Under the pieces are notes generated by a model that was not told where the DNA came from, did not search any database, and saw nothing but the letters and a program-made list of their open reading frames with translations. From NCBI GenBank assembly GCA_015039315.1, contig WIDE01000017.1, forward strand, positions 214,181-278,180: DNA of 64,000 nucleotides, given 5' to 3'. The translations under genes and the position numbers were made by a program. Shown piece after piece: positions 35,116-46,659 of this stretch. Within the stretch, counting starts at the first letter, position 1. Each line of letters opens with the position of its first letter. Origin of the DNA: Clavulina sp. PMI_390 (taxonomy: Eukaryota > Basidiomycota > Agaricomycetes > Cantharellales > Hydnaceae).

Positions 35116-36847
35116 TTACCAGTTTTCGACATATCTCTTCCTCGAGGTAGCTGGATCTTCATCTGTCCAATCCAAGAGTGTCTAGTGCGCAGGGTGATGA
35201 GAAACAGCGTCAAGCTTTCGGCGCCGCCCGGAAACTCTGCACTTACCTTGTTCACATCAAGATAAGCTTTGACAAACTCCCCTCCTAAAAGCTTGCGCAG
35301 GTCGTTATCCGTGTTCAAAGCATCTCTGGCTTGATCCACGCTCAAGCTCATTCGCTGGGTGATCCCAAGAGCCTTTCGTTCGGCCGGACTGATCTCGGCG
35401 GCACTGCTTGTTGCCAATTCCTTGACAGTTAGCTGAGAACGCTTGATGACACCCTGTGCGCCAGCAGCAACTACGGCGGCCAATACCAGATAACTGATGC
35501 AGATCCGTTAGTTCATCACTCAGCAGAATAGAAAGCAAGATGAAAGTCGCTTACGGGTTTGAGAGGCCGTCGACGCATTTAAATTCGAACCTTCGGGAGG
35601 AAGGATCGTGGGGAGCGACCAATCTAACAGGGGCCTCCTTGTTCTCTGAACCCCAGTAGACGTACGTTCCCCCACTCCAAATGCCATCGAGCATGCGAAG
35701 ATACGACGCTGGGAGAGGCATAGAAAATGCCTGGATCGCTGGAAGGTGCTTGAGAACTGATTCGAGGAAGGAAGCTTCCACGGAACTAAGGTTAGGCAAC
35801 TCTGATGGATTCGATTCATCAGGGCTGGTGGATTTCACAGAGATGTGAGCATGAGCTGCACTCCCAGCTGACGTGAAGAGATCGGGTGTTAGCAAGTGAT
35901 GCCTTTCCGCTCACGATATGGATGAATACTAACGTGCATCGTCGTACACTCGAGGGGATAATGTAGCTCGTAACTTGTGCACACTGGCGGTGTTCATGAT
36001 GATCTCTCGTGTTGCAACGAGTGCGTCCGCCGCTTCCAGAGGCGACAATGGCCCAGTTACGACCTCATACTGATCCGTGAAAAGATCGATTAGGATCTTT
36101 TGAGAGTCAAATAAAATGTGGAAATACAGTCGCTCACCTGTCCTGGCGCGGCTTCAGCGTGATACATTTGTAGCGGAATGCAAGCTTCGTTGAGGTTATC
36201 AGCAATGTTTCGCATGACTACTGCTTCAATGGATCCAGAAGGTGTTTTGAGCGTATCGCAATAGCCATGAGGGTTCACAGCGGTGATGGGGTCCGTTGAG
36301 GACAGCAGGATGAACTCGGTCTCGAAGCCCACAAGGAACTCGATTTGAGCTACTTCACGAGCATATCTATCATAAAAACATGGCAAATCAGCAGATTTTT
36401 TTTGTAGAGTTGTTGGACGTACTGAAGTGTGCGATGCAAAATGTATCGAGGGCACAGCAGCGACCCAAGACGCGCCCCAGGGCTCGGGTTCACCTCCTGG
36501 AACCATCCAAACACAGTAACAACATTCTTCTCTGTTGGGAAGACTCTCAACGAATTATGGTCAGGGACCCAATGCCAGTTGCCCTGAGCACCAAATCCAG
36601 GCGCCAGATGGCCGCCAACATAGCCGAAAAGTGCATTCGCGATCGAGACACCTGGACGATCACTGGACTCGAGGAGTTGCTTGTAGTACCTCCAAGGAAG
36701 GATACGGCATCGAGGATTATTCGCATAGTCAACCCATATCAAACGAACGTATTCGTAGCCATAGTTGTACGTTAGAACGGGACGTTGCGCCGTCTCGGAG
36801 GGTTTTGTTACGAGAGGGATGTGGGGGAGAGAATCGATGTCGGACAT
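35116..36847 (-). CDS. Glutamine-synthetase-family enzyme (type I/FluG-like domain)
   Basis: A GS-fold ATP-dependent amide ligase. It starts 'MSDIDSLPHIPLVTKPSETA' at 36847. The beta-grasp part has 'YVRLIWVDYANNPRCRILPW' and 'HNSLRVFPTEKNVVTVFGWF'. The catalytic part has 'QIEFLVGFETEFILLSS' (metal-binding glutamates), 'PLQMYHAEAAPGQYEVVTG', 'AHAHISVKST', 'GSENKEAPVRLVAPHD' and 'EFKCVDGLSNPYLVLAAVV'. After '..VKAYLDVNK' an intron leads to a short last exon ('TLLDWTDEDPATSRKRYVEN', then W), stop at 35116-35118. About 480 residues. This is not the main fungal eukaryotic-type GS (about 360 residues). It resembles the GS-I-like group that includes the FluG C-terminal half and lengsin-like proteins, so the amine substrate is uncertain (ammonia, polyamine or other). 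Confidence 0.87.
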
Positions 36848-37588
36848 GGCTTAGTGGTGGAGCAAAGCGTGGCAGAAGGAAGATAAGAGAGAGATAGGAG
36901 GATCAAACTTTATAGGGCTCAGATGCCCGGTGAGATTGTGTGATGACGTGGGGAACGCTGCCCGTCCGCCGAGAGCGCTCCAAACACCACCCGGCCACGG
37001 CCACAACTTCGACGCCTAGCGCTCACACACGAGGCGGGGTACAGCCTTGCAAGGTGGAATATGGCATATAGCTAGTGGAGCTCGAAGTTCGAGGGTCGTC
37101 TGGAACAAATATGCAATTCCATCATCCAGCGTGTAGGAAAGAAGCAGCGAAGAGTGCATCTATCACCAGCCCTGAGAGTCCAACCCACGCCCCGCCTCGC
37201 GGTATACGTCAGATCTAGTAGCTTGGTACGTTTGAGCGGTTAACAAGGGTTGGGTTAGACTCGTATCAATATTCTTGTCTTACGTCTGATCATAGTGCCT
37301 TCTCCAAAATTAATATGTACCGTTGACTCAGATCGAACATGACTCACAAGTGTGGCCGGGAGCAATGAATATTTTATCATTACAATAGTGACTACTACAA
37401 GATCGCAGTGTAAACAATGTGGGTATAGCATAACATAAGGTATCGTTCTGGGCCATCATCATGGGCCCTAGGGGTCGAGGATCGTGCTGTCAGTTGTTGA
37501 GCTCGTTAACATCAAAAACGTGCTACCGCATAATGTGCATAATAGAAGATAGGCGGAGAGAATCAGGCGAGGCCTATCAGGGTATACA
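36848..37588. other. Intergenic between the GS-family gene and the DPBB gene
   Basis: 741 bases. A minus-strand TATAAAG at 36908-36914, about 60 bases before the GS-family ATG, is a likely TATA box. The rest includes the DPBB gene's 3' UTR. No frame or repeat of note. Confidence 0.5.
36908..36914 (-). promoter_or_regulatory. TATA box of the GS-family gene
   Basis: TATAAAG on the minus strand, some 60 bases upstream of the ATG at 36847. Confidence 0.5.
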
Positions 37589-38307
37589 TTAGCTTCCATC
37601 CGCGTAAACCCAAGCAATGCGTGCCCGCCCAATCCCTGGATCCCCGATCGTTGCCTTGAAGAGTGCTTCTGACATGTCCAAATCGTTGGTCTTGCAGCCC
37701 GAACAGCGGTCGACTATTTTAGCTTCCTGCTTCTATAGGAGGCAGGGCGAGCCATGATTGTTAGTGGGAAGATGCAGACTGGTGCTCGGAAGGAACTAAC
37801 AGGATGTCCCCCGTCTTCGACCCACACGATGACTTTCTTTCCGCATAGTGGGTTATTGTAATTATCACCGTGCGCATCGAAAGTTGCGTGGTCGAGAGCG
37901 ACGACATAGTCGGAGTTTTTCTGAGATATTGCACGTTAGGGCGCAAGTTTGCAGTATGGTATAGACGTGGGGAGATACGGTAATGCGAGGACGATTACGC
38001 ACATTATACCATCCACATGCCGATTGGCTCCCTTCTCTGTTGGTCGTGGTATGTTAGCCCAGTCATCACACAAAGTGCAAAGCGCAAGGCGACTTACACA
38101 TCATACCAAGTGCCTGCAACACGGAGGTACGTCAGTCCTATTCTGGTTTGGCAATAAGTCCAACGAAGACTAACCGTCGCCATAGTGTACATTCCCTCGT
38201 TCCAGGATTGCGCCACTCGACGAGGCAGATAGATTATGAGGTATAGGAACGCCGATGACAGCGAGAGCAAGCGAGATAGAAACAAGCCAAGAGGTAAGAA
38301 ACAGCAT
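37589..38307 (-). CDS. Secreted double-psi beta-barrel (expansin/RlpA-like) protein
   Basis: About 145 residues over five exons. It starts 'MLFLTSWLVSISLALAVIGV' at 38307 (signal peptide). Splicing then gives 'GDGTWYDVEGSQSACGWYN', 'KNSDYVVALDHATFDAHGDN', 'NPLCGKKVIVWVEDGGHP', 'AKIVDRCSGCKTNDLDMSEA' and 'RARIAWVYADGS', stop at 37589-37591. The four cysteines and the VDRCSGC..LDMS..LF motif are the signature of the DPBB fold shared by expansin N-domains, barwin and cerato-platanin-like small wall proteins. The expansin cellulose-binding domain is absent. The likely site is the cell wall or medium, acting in wall loosening or in interactions; this is inferred. The family is common and often multi-copy in wood- and litter-decay fungi. 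Confidence 0.88.
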
Positions 38308-39885
38308 GGTTCGCAGATCAACAGATTAAGGGGGCGTATGGGGTCGTGAAACAGTCGTTTGAGGAAGTTGAGGGGGGAAAGGGGGACGACGAAGACGTTG
38401 AGAAGAATGTCAAGATACTGGGCTCATTATAAGGTATTTGTCTCCACCGCTGCCGCGGCACACGAATAGCCCCAAGCCGAATCTGATCTTGCTGTCCGAA
38501 GGAAAGAACTTTCGAACCTTCGACGTCGTGAGTCGCGGTCGAGGACTGAGGCGAGGCGAGAGAAGGTTGGAGCGAACTGAATGCTGCAGGTGATTCACCG
38601 CCAAGGGTGGCAGATGATAGGGTCTACGCTTCTGCTATCCGAGGCTCGGTTGTCCTGCAGATCTATTGCAGCAACTTGGCTCACAATCGCCAGCTGTGAT
38701 TGTGACAGTCGCATGATGGCACGACCTGAACGGGGCGTTCGAGGCTCCTTGACGACACTCAAGACTCTCCGACAATATGAAAGTCTAATCCTCAAGCCGG
38801 AAGCAGTGTTCAGCCCAATTAGAATGAGCTCTATCCCAATCAATTCAGTAAAGCGAAATTTGATTGGCGATCCCCCGACGTTTCAGCCTCTGCGCTCTCC
38901 GAGTCTCCCACAGTTTCAGGCTTGACCCAGAGTAAATCGATGAGGCGAATAGCGAAAAGGTCACGAAAATGATTGGCTGGTGTGCTTACCATGGCGACGT
39001 GGTGAGGTTGTCCGCTTGGTATCTTGCTGTATCTCGTCGCGAAGATCAGGGCAGTGCTTCTTGACCCTGAAACCCATCCCATATTGTGGGACGCCATCGG
39101 GGCTCGGCAAAAGTGACAGATATTCCACAAATCTGATTCATTGTTGTCAGGTTGCCAGAGTTGCATGACGTTCGCAAACTGGTTCTCACACTGAGTTACA
39201 GGGTTATTCAGAGCCTCAAGCCATGTCGCAGGGGGCCTCGAAGACAGGCGAGGTTTTGGACACTCACATTGGTTACCATTTTGGATGCTGAGCTAAACCG
39301 CCCAGCATGGCTGGTAGATCTATGTAACCAAGGCTGCTCTCGTTGCCTGGGGTTGCTATGGCATAATGATATTGGGAGTTTATTCTGGGCTCGCTGCTGG
39401 GCCCATCAATCCTCGTAGTATTTCAAATACCATGGTGCATCAATGAGATTGCGATTCCAGGACTTCTCGAGGGTAGTGTGCGTGGGAAAGGGAGGGATTC
39501 AGGATACAGTGCTCAAACAACACAAGCGGTAGGAGGGCACATCCAGAGTCGCTATTTTTTTCGTCTACCCAGACTACGCGAAGATTTTCCATCCTATATG
39601 TCTATCAACTTATCTCAACCCCTGATTTATTATAATTATGGGGTGGGTGAGCTGCTGCGCACGGGCTCGCTGGTGTTCTTGTCAACTCCGAATTTTCACC
39701 TCAAAGAGCACATCCTACAACCCATTTTTCACACCACATGCGCTAGCCGAGTCTATTAAAAAACGATCCCGCGCTCAAAAACCAGAGAGCTTCGTGAACT
39801 TCGTACTGAATACAGCTATGCCACCGGCACCGGGTCATTTAGTGCTAATGAGAACCCTTATCAGCCCCTTTTCACTCCCTCGAGG
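38308..39885. other. Intergenic, no gene recognised
   Basis: About 1.58 kb between divergent genes. A minus-strand frame of 108 codons (38840-39166) and several plus-strand frames exist, but none has family motifs or convincing splice neighbours. Just upstream of the GNAT start, about 39780-39885, the frame in phase with it stays open and coding-like ('ELRTEYSYATGTGSFSANEN') but lacks an ATG. It could be leader or an extra N-terminal exon. Confidence 0.45.
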
Positions 39886-40893
39886 ATGTCTTTCACGTTC
39901 AGAAACGACTGGAAGGTGGAGCCTGCTCACCAAGTGGACACTACTCACGTCCTATCCTTGAAGCCCGAGGAATACGATCTCAATTTTTGCCTCCCCAAAG
40001 CTGCTCGCGTCATTGAGAATGATCTCATTCAGCTTGTACCCTATATTGTGAGCGATTATCCCTAATTATTCGCCCTGCTGGCAATCTGAGATACGATCCT
40101 TTACAGCCATCGCTGCATGCGCGCGAGCTTTTCGATGCCATGGCACCATATCCTGAGATGTTTCGATATTACCCCGTGGGTCCATACCTTAGCTTGGAGG
40201 AAATGGTCATCCTATTTGAACTATATCGCTCGTGGGCGCATACCCTAGTTTATGTGGTGTATGATAAGAGAAACTCCGTCCCACATCCGACTGATGCCAG
40301 CCTCTCGAACGTGAGTGTTCTATATCTAGCGGCATCCTCCCTTTTGTCGGACTAACGATGGGTTAATAAACCAGAGTTCTGGGGAGAGTTCTTCTGGCTA
40401 TCGTATCGCCGGGACTATTGGTTTCCTCTGGGCAAATCCTGCCCGTTTTTCGATTGAGATCGGCCATCTCATGACCCTACCCTCATCTCAAGGCACTCAC
40501 GTTACTCGCAACGCTGTGGGCCTGCTGCTCCTCGTCTGTTTGTCTGATGAGTTGGGATCAGTGGATGCGGACATGACGAGTAGCCTCAAGCCATCTGCGT
40601 CATCAACAGTTTCGGGCGCTACGCCGCTCCCCGGTCTTCGACTGCGGCGAGTGGAATACCGATCCGATCCCGATAACGTGGCATCAGTCAAAGTCGCTCA
40701 ACGCTTTGGATTCAAGGTGGATGGTGAAATGAGATGGACTCGACCTGTCCCATCCCATAAATCTGACCAACATCGATCCGGTGATTCTGCAGAAGTAGCC
40801 GGTGGGCTCAATACCATTCTTCTATCCATCTGCTTTGATGACTGGGATCGAGAGGGAATAACGAAGATCATGACGACCGGCCGAAATTTTTAA
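39886..40893 (+). CDS. GNAT-family N-acetyltransferase (RimJ/RimL-type)
   Basis: An acetyl-CoA-dependent N-acetyltransferase, Acetyltransf_3 type. Exons 39886-40047, 40107-40310 and 40375-40893 give about 294 residues. It starts 'MSFTFRNDWKVEPAHQVDTT', with 'LSLKPEEYDLNFCLPKAARV' next, an N-terminal block common to many basidiomycete paralogues. Later come 'RIAGTIGFLWANPARFSIEI', 'VTRNAVGLLLLVCLSDELGS', 'LRLRRVEYRSDPDNVASVKV' and 'AQRFGFKVDGEMRWTRPV', the acetyl-CoA-binding and RimL-like core. The end is 'FDDWDREGITKIM..'. The substrate is unknown; members modify proteins or small molecules. The frame upstream of the ATG is open for about 35 codons without a start, so a longer form is possible. 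Confidence 0.88.
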
Positions 40894-41425
40894 GCCACTA
40901 TATAGTCTTTCGATCATGGCGCCGTGATTCTATGTCCAAACTTACCGTCCGCAGCCACCATGGTTGCACGCGAGCTTAATTTAGACTCCAGTGGAAAAAT
41001 TATGTCCTTCCTGCGGATTGCTATTCCTACCATCGTCAGCATTCCACGGGTGACGTCTAATTTAATACTCCTGTAAATCGCCTTAATGAGGTCGTGTGCG
41101 CCACCCCGGGCAACACAACATGCACAAACATTGTCTTACCTGGGCCTCCTTGTCATCGAGCTACCTCTATATTTTGAAATTATGCTCATGATCACACAAC
41201 AATGTAGCGAGACTATACTACAGAGCGATTCAACGGACGGGAGCGGGAGCCTCGTGTTGGGCCGGTAGCAGCGGTAACATCCTAAGCCAACACAACAAAA
41301 AGTGATGCTAAAAATATCCAGTCGCGTCTATATCCTCATGCCCCTCAAAGAGCGGTGCCATCCAAAGCGTCCCCTTTAGTGCAAAGGGCCTACAACACCA
41401 TCTACTGTACTAACAAGCCGTGACG
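40894..41425. other. Intergenic, GNAT to XPT1-like
   Basis: 532 bases in tandem orientation. No frame or repeat stands out. It should hold the XPT1-like promoter. Confidence 0.5.
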
Positions 41426-44400
41426 ATGGCTCCTCCGCCGTACGCACGCCTCTATGCGGATATCGAGGAGGGCGTCCATGACGCAGAAGATTCTGAAGAA
41501 CTTGAGGACGACTATGGGGCACACGACCTCCATTCTACGTTCAAAGATCTCTCCCCTAGCCCTCGCTCTTCCTTCCAGTTTATCATCTCCCGCTCACCTT
41601 CCTTCAAGAAATCTTTATTCGCCGTACCGTCATTAACAAGACGAGCGGTTATATTTTGTTGCGTTCTCTTCACGTCCGCAGCCTTCGTCACCCTGTGGGC
41701 GAGAAATGCTGATGGACTTGAGGCAAAGCTTGTATCACCCCCAGACGTGTTTCCACACCCCACCATCACCACAATTCCCTCCGATGATGCAGACAGCGGC
41801 GCTGGTCTGCGTTACGCCTCAGTCTCCTATGTTCCCTCTCATAATACGCCTCATCTCAAACCCACACTCCCTTCTCTCGTTCCCATTGACGTTCTCCCAA
41901 CTCTCCTTGACCCACCATCCCTTCTTCGCGAAAACAAGTTCAGATCATCATGGATCCAGAAATTTCTCACCCCGCCAAAATTTGATATGGTCTGGACCTG
42001 GGTGAATGGCTCGGACCCATTACATCGTGACGCCTTTGTCGCTGCCGAACGAGATTATGCAGCAGGAAACCTCTCAGAGGCTAATGCCGCATCTTGTCCT
42101 GCTACTCCTTCAGAGCTAGCCACCTCTGAAGAGCTATCGGCAGCTTTACGACGGAGACAAATTACTGCCCCCAGATTATACCGGTAAGAAGCCACCAAAT
42201 TTTCACTATTCACTAGTTTGCTGACAACTTCTCCGATCCCTTATCATAATTAACGGATAGTGAACATGACGAACTCCGATACTCGACACGTTCTGTGCTT
42301 CAATACTTTGGCGAACATGTCAGACAGTTCCATCTTGTCGCTGGCGATTTCGTGGACCGCCGCAATACCTGTGATTCCGATGTCGATGTCGTGACTAGGC
42401 TGGGTCAGATCCCCCAGTGGTTGCGCGATGACGACTCGGACCCCGAGGAATTAAGCTCCAACGCTAATGTCCCCCTGCGGATTCACCACCACGCGCAATT
42501 CTTCGATCATTACAGGAGGACTACATTTGACAGGTGAGCAGATAGCCTCCGCTCCAACTCGAAGGAAAGAAGCATTGCTGAAGGATTCATTTCCCATTTG
42601 TGTTTTTGCCTTTCCGAAGTTGTGCCATAGAGGCGCAAATGGCGCGGTTGGAGGGCGTCGATGAGCATTTGTGCGTATTCCCCGAGGTGCCCGAGTCTCA
42701 ATAATAGCCCCTGACGACTATTTCTAGTGTCTACATGGTTCGGAATTCGGATTCGTATCCGAGTTGATTCACCAAGCATCTGACCGTCCTATTCTATAGA
42801 ATGATGACCTATTCTTCTACGACCACCTGCAACCCATGGACTTCTACCATCCTGGTAATAATCCTGATCCGATATCACGATATCAGTAGACCTATATTGA
42901 TTAATCGCGGCTATTTCACAGCATACGGAATCGTTCTACGCGTTCAATCGGACTTGTTGGTTGGTGGATCTAATCCCTCCTATCAAGACGGACAGGGAGA
43001 ATGGCGTCCGCTTGAGTTCAGCAATTGGCTGTTAGGTCGGTCGACCCCAATTCCTTCTCTTATGACAACCGTTGCTAAGGACGCTTGGTATCACGTAGAT
43101 CAACGTTATGGCACCCGAAGACGGTCATATGTGCAGCATGGACCCAAATCGATGTCTATGTCCATATTACGCGAGCTCACCGTGTTCGAGAAGTTTGAGC
43201 ATGCGCCAAATGACACACTCTCTGGTACTTTCCGGGAGGCGTTGCTAACGACTGGACAACACACCTTCCGCGGACAATATACAAATCATCTCGGCCATGA
43301 TGACGCGTATGCGGCGTTCCTCCTAACTCAGTGAGTCTTAGCTTTTCACTTGTTATTTGGCGACAGCTAAAGACTATGCCTCTTTAGTCACATCATGGAG
43401 CGGTGGCGCGAGATCCTTCTATGGTCTTGGGCTGTTGGAAGAGTCGGTGGTCGCTCAAATGAGTGGACGGACGCCGAATGCACAACAGCTTGGATTGAAG
43501 TTGGGGGTAAAGTCGAGGTAGATAGCGATGCTGACTCTGGCAAGCGCGTCGAGGTCGGATCAGGCCAACGTGATACGCTGGACTATGATACAGTCAACGC
43601 GGTCCTTGGCGGGGAGGGAGCAACGACCTATTCATTCTGTGAGTACAGGCTCTCTAAGGTTTCACTAACGCCTTCAAGATTCTCAGCGCTGATGGTTATA
43701 TATAGCATCACTTGACGGCTATCCGTATGCTTATACTCAGGGAGGCCCTATCACTCATTGGCCTCAATTTACCCCAACGTCGTCATGGATCCATGGGCGT
43801 CCTCCCAACGCTCCTCGCCGAATCACGCCCGTATGCCATATCGAGCGCGAGAAGTGTTTCCCCTCTCATATAAGCACCGCTGCTGATGCGTTTACCCACA
43901 TCGCATTTGACGAGACCGCCTGTGGAGATTGCAGTAAGTCTTCCCCGCTCTCTCATATTATATGGTCCCCGCTTGAAATTCACCAATTTATGTAGTCATT
44001 CGGGCGCTGGTTAACGCTAGTGGGAAGTCTGGGCTCAAAGCATTTTTGCCTGATGCCTCTCGCACAATGGAATATGAGGCACCGTCCAGCCAAGCTGATG
44101 ACTACGACCCGATGCTACCACTCGAGTCATCGTGGAAGGAAGTTGATTTCAGTGCAAGGGCCGTCCTTGAGCCCTGGGCCAAGGCCTTCGACTCTGGCTT
44201 GCCGATGTCTGAAGTTCGAGGTAGAGTCAACGTTCGGGAATGGGTTATGCGAGCGATGGTCCGCTACCGTTTCGTCTTTGGTCAGTACAATACTCCATAC
44301 CTCATGAGTAAAACAGTTCCTGACGATGAATTATGCGTCACGATCGCATACGCTACAGGCGATACCCCATTCCAATTCCTCATGCTTCGGTCTCCCAGCA

Positions 44401-44567
44401 CACTGAGTTCAAAACTAGATCATCTCGCGGCGGACAAACCCCGCCCGGCAATGTTCTGTTTGAACGATAACCTTGCTGGGAGTAATTACGAAATGGCGCG
44501 CGTACCCGAAATATTCCAGCGGTGGATGACAGATGCATGGCCAGAAAAGGCGTGGTGGGAGCAATGA
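41426..44567 (+). CDS. XPT1: XPT1-like xylosylphosphotransferase, Stealth family
   Basis: Cryptococcus Xpt1 transfers xylose-1-phosphate from UDP-xylose to mannose on protein O-glycans. The Stealth family also includes GlcNAc-1-phosphotransferase. It starts 'MAPPPYARLYADIEEGVHDA' at 41426. One type II membrane helix ('AVIFCCVLFTSAAFVTLW') sits at residues of about 75-95, so it is a Golgi protein. Stealth regions: CR1 'FDMVWTWVNGSDPLHRD' (about 41983); CR2 'EHDELRYSTRSVLQYFGEHV' and 'QFHLVAGD'; CR3 'ARLEGVDEHFVYMNDDLFFY', built across a 10-base micro-exon at 42728-42737; CR4 'HGPKSMSMSILREL'. 'NHLGHDDAYAAFLLTQ' follows. The end is '..RWMTDAWPEKAWWEQ' at 44567. About 900 residues and roughly nine introns. 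Acceptor specificity is inferred from the family. Confidence 0.88.
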
Positions 44568-45174
44568 TGCGCCATTTTGCCAATACCTGCCTTGGTCATC
44601 TGATTGCATGTACAACAAACCTTCTTTCGACCCACTCTTCATCTTCGCTTTCCGTTGTTGCTTTATTTTTTTTCTTCCCCACATATCATTATTGCTTTGG
44701 GGTTCTAGTCTGTGATTGCTGCAATACGTAATTCTAATTTCCAAATCTCATAATGACATTGGAGGCTTTCCCTGCAAATCGTGGAATACAGGTACCGGTA
44801 GATTCGTGCCAGTGTGAGGGCCGGCGAGCAAAGGAAAGAGCCACTACGCGCCCCTCACACGATGCGCTAACCCTTTCCCAGGCTTGGACTTCCGACAAAG
44901 AACATGCACATGTACATTTGCGCGCGCGTATATAACAAAAGAGAAAGATGTAATAGAATACAGGACAATGAGTGAACATACAGGATGGTGGCACAGTATT
45001 ACAGATGTTCCTACGCAGAGAGAAAACATGACATAGGAAAGATGGGTAGAACGCTGTGACGGGAATAGGTGAGAAAAATAACGAAACAGGGCTATAAGCA
45101 GAACTATCAGCTACTGTTGCGAGCATCCAGTGCATCAGCATTGCTGATCCAGGGAGGAAACTAGATACAGGTTC
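44568..45174. other. Convergent intergenic
   Basis: 607 bases between two stops. T-rich downstream of the XPT1-like gene (about 44640-44720), fitting a 3' UTR. No additional gene seen. Confidence 0.5.
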
Positions 45175-46659
45175 TTAATAGCCAAAAATGGTACCGTGAT
45201 TGGTCGAAGCACGGTTCTTCAGTACGAAGGACGTACGAAGGGGGGTATATAAACTCACTACAGCGATGGCGGCAGGCCGCACCTGATGGTAGGCGATTGG
45301 ACATGCAGCGATCGAGATCTGATGCAGGTCCTCTGGATCGTAGGCAATAGTCGCAGGAAGGAGTTCTGTCATGGAAATGTTTAGCAGGGAGTGAGTGTCC
45401 GGACTGGAGGTGGGCTACCAAGGATGAAGTGATCACTCACGGGCGCTATTGGTCATCCAGGAAGCGGTCAATTGATAATTTCTAGAGTCAAATGTCCAGA
45501 TTGCTGACTCGATCAACGGCAGCCCCGTCGAGCTACGGCCATTTTGCGGGCGGGCATTGCGACTAGCTGGATAATCGACCGGAATCCGATTGATTAGAAT
45601 CACACTGTTAGTAGAGTTGATAGCTTGAAGAAACTGACTCTGAGAAACCCCGGTTAGAACGGCATAATTGGGACTGGTAGCGCCTAGATCGGCGCTATAG
45701 CCGGCAATGGACGCCCCAATGTAAGGGGAAAGTGACCGTGTGCTAGGCGCAGGGGAGTTGTACATGGAGATCTATGCGCGGTGGGCGACGAGTGTACATA
45801 AAGGGACCGATTAGAACACAGAATTGGAAAGGAACACGAAAGGACTCGCTTTATCAGTAATGGTTACCAGATTTGTCAGTCCAGTAGTGTAAGCACTGAA
45901 AGCGACTTCGACTGCAAAATTCCATTTGTCCACGACGTATCTATAATGAAGTCCCAGTGAAGCAGAAACGTGTGGTCAGCGCTGAGAGCGAAGCATGATT
46001 GGGAACAAGCTGTGACTGACTCTCCCCGGGCGTCAAAATTCTTTGAAACATAGCCTATGCACTGGCCTGTTGTAGCGTTAGCGACCTTGATATAGCCACA
46101 TCTACTTGCAACGAATTGAGTGGGAGCTGATAGGCACATAAATGGGGGAGGGGGAGACCCTTCACGACACGTACAGAGAAGTGCTTGGAGCTCCTAGGCG
46201 AAGGGACGCCCTAGCCTTGTTTGCGGCTGGTTTCGAGGAGGTCGCAAGAGTGTGGAAGCAGATAGTGAATTCGCCCCAGAGAGGGGTGGCAGAGTACAAG
46301 GAGAGCGGGCAGATCGGTTCAGCGTTCATCGAAGAGGGCAGGTTAGCATCGATCGTGGGTCACAGTAACGGGTTATAGGAGAGGCAGGGATCACCTTCGA
46401 CACGCGATGCACCTCCGTCGAATGGACTCAAGGCGCGGCGAGGAGGCAGCCCACGAGCAAAGCGTCTTGCATTCGTATCCTGAAAGGGCTCTGTCTGACG
46501 AAGGGAGGCATCTTCAGCCTCTGCCCCATCCATTCCCGCTATATGGAGCTTCGGGGCTTTCAGGTCGTTCCTTCGAAAGCGCCCTCTCGGCACCGCATAC
46601 CCTAGGGTCCCAAACTGAGCAGCAAAGATGAAGAGGGAGAACAAAAGCTTGAAGAGCAT
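45175..46659 (-). CDS. Secreted hypothetical protein with ARGLPP motif
   Basis: Belongs to a basidiomycete-rich group of secreted proteins without known function. It starts 'MLFKLLFSLFIFAAQFGTLG' at 46659, a signal peptide. The group's marker 'NARRFARGLPPRRALSP' follows. An intron of about 240 bases joins '..SRVE' in phase to 'APTQFVASRCGYIKVANATT', then 'GQCIGYVSKNFDARGE'. Later pieces include 'YIGASIAGYSADLGATSPNY', 'PQNGRSSTGLPLIESAIWTF' and 'LPATIAYDPEDLHQISIAAC', ending '..NHGTIFGY' at 45175. Two or three 3' introns are uncertain. The middle part (CGYIKV..GYVSK) is the usual body of this group. No catalytic motif is visible. An extracellular role is likely; the function is not known. Confidence 0.72.

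Noticed and set aside
38840..39166. 108-codon minus frame as a possible gene
   Set aside because: No recognisable motif, start context or exon partners.
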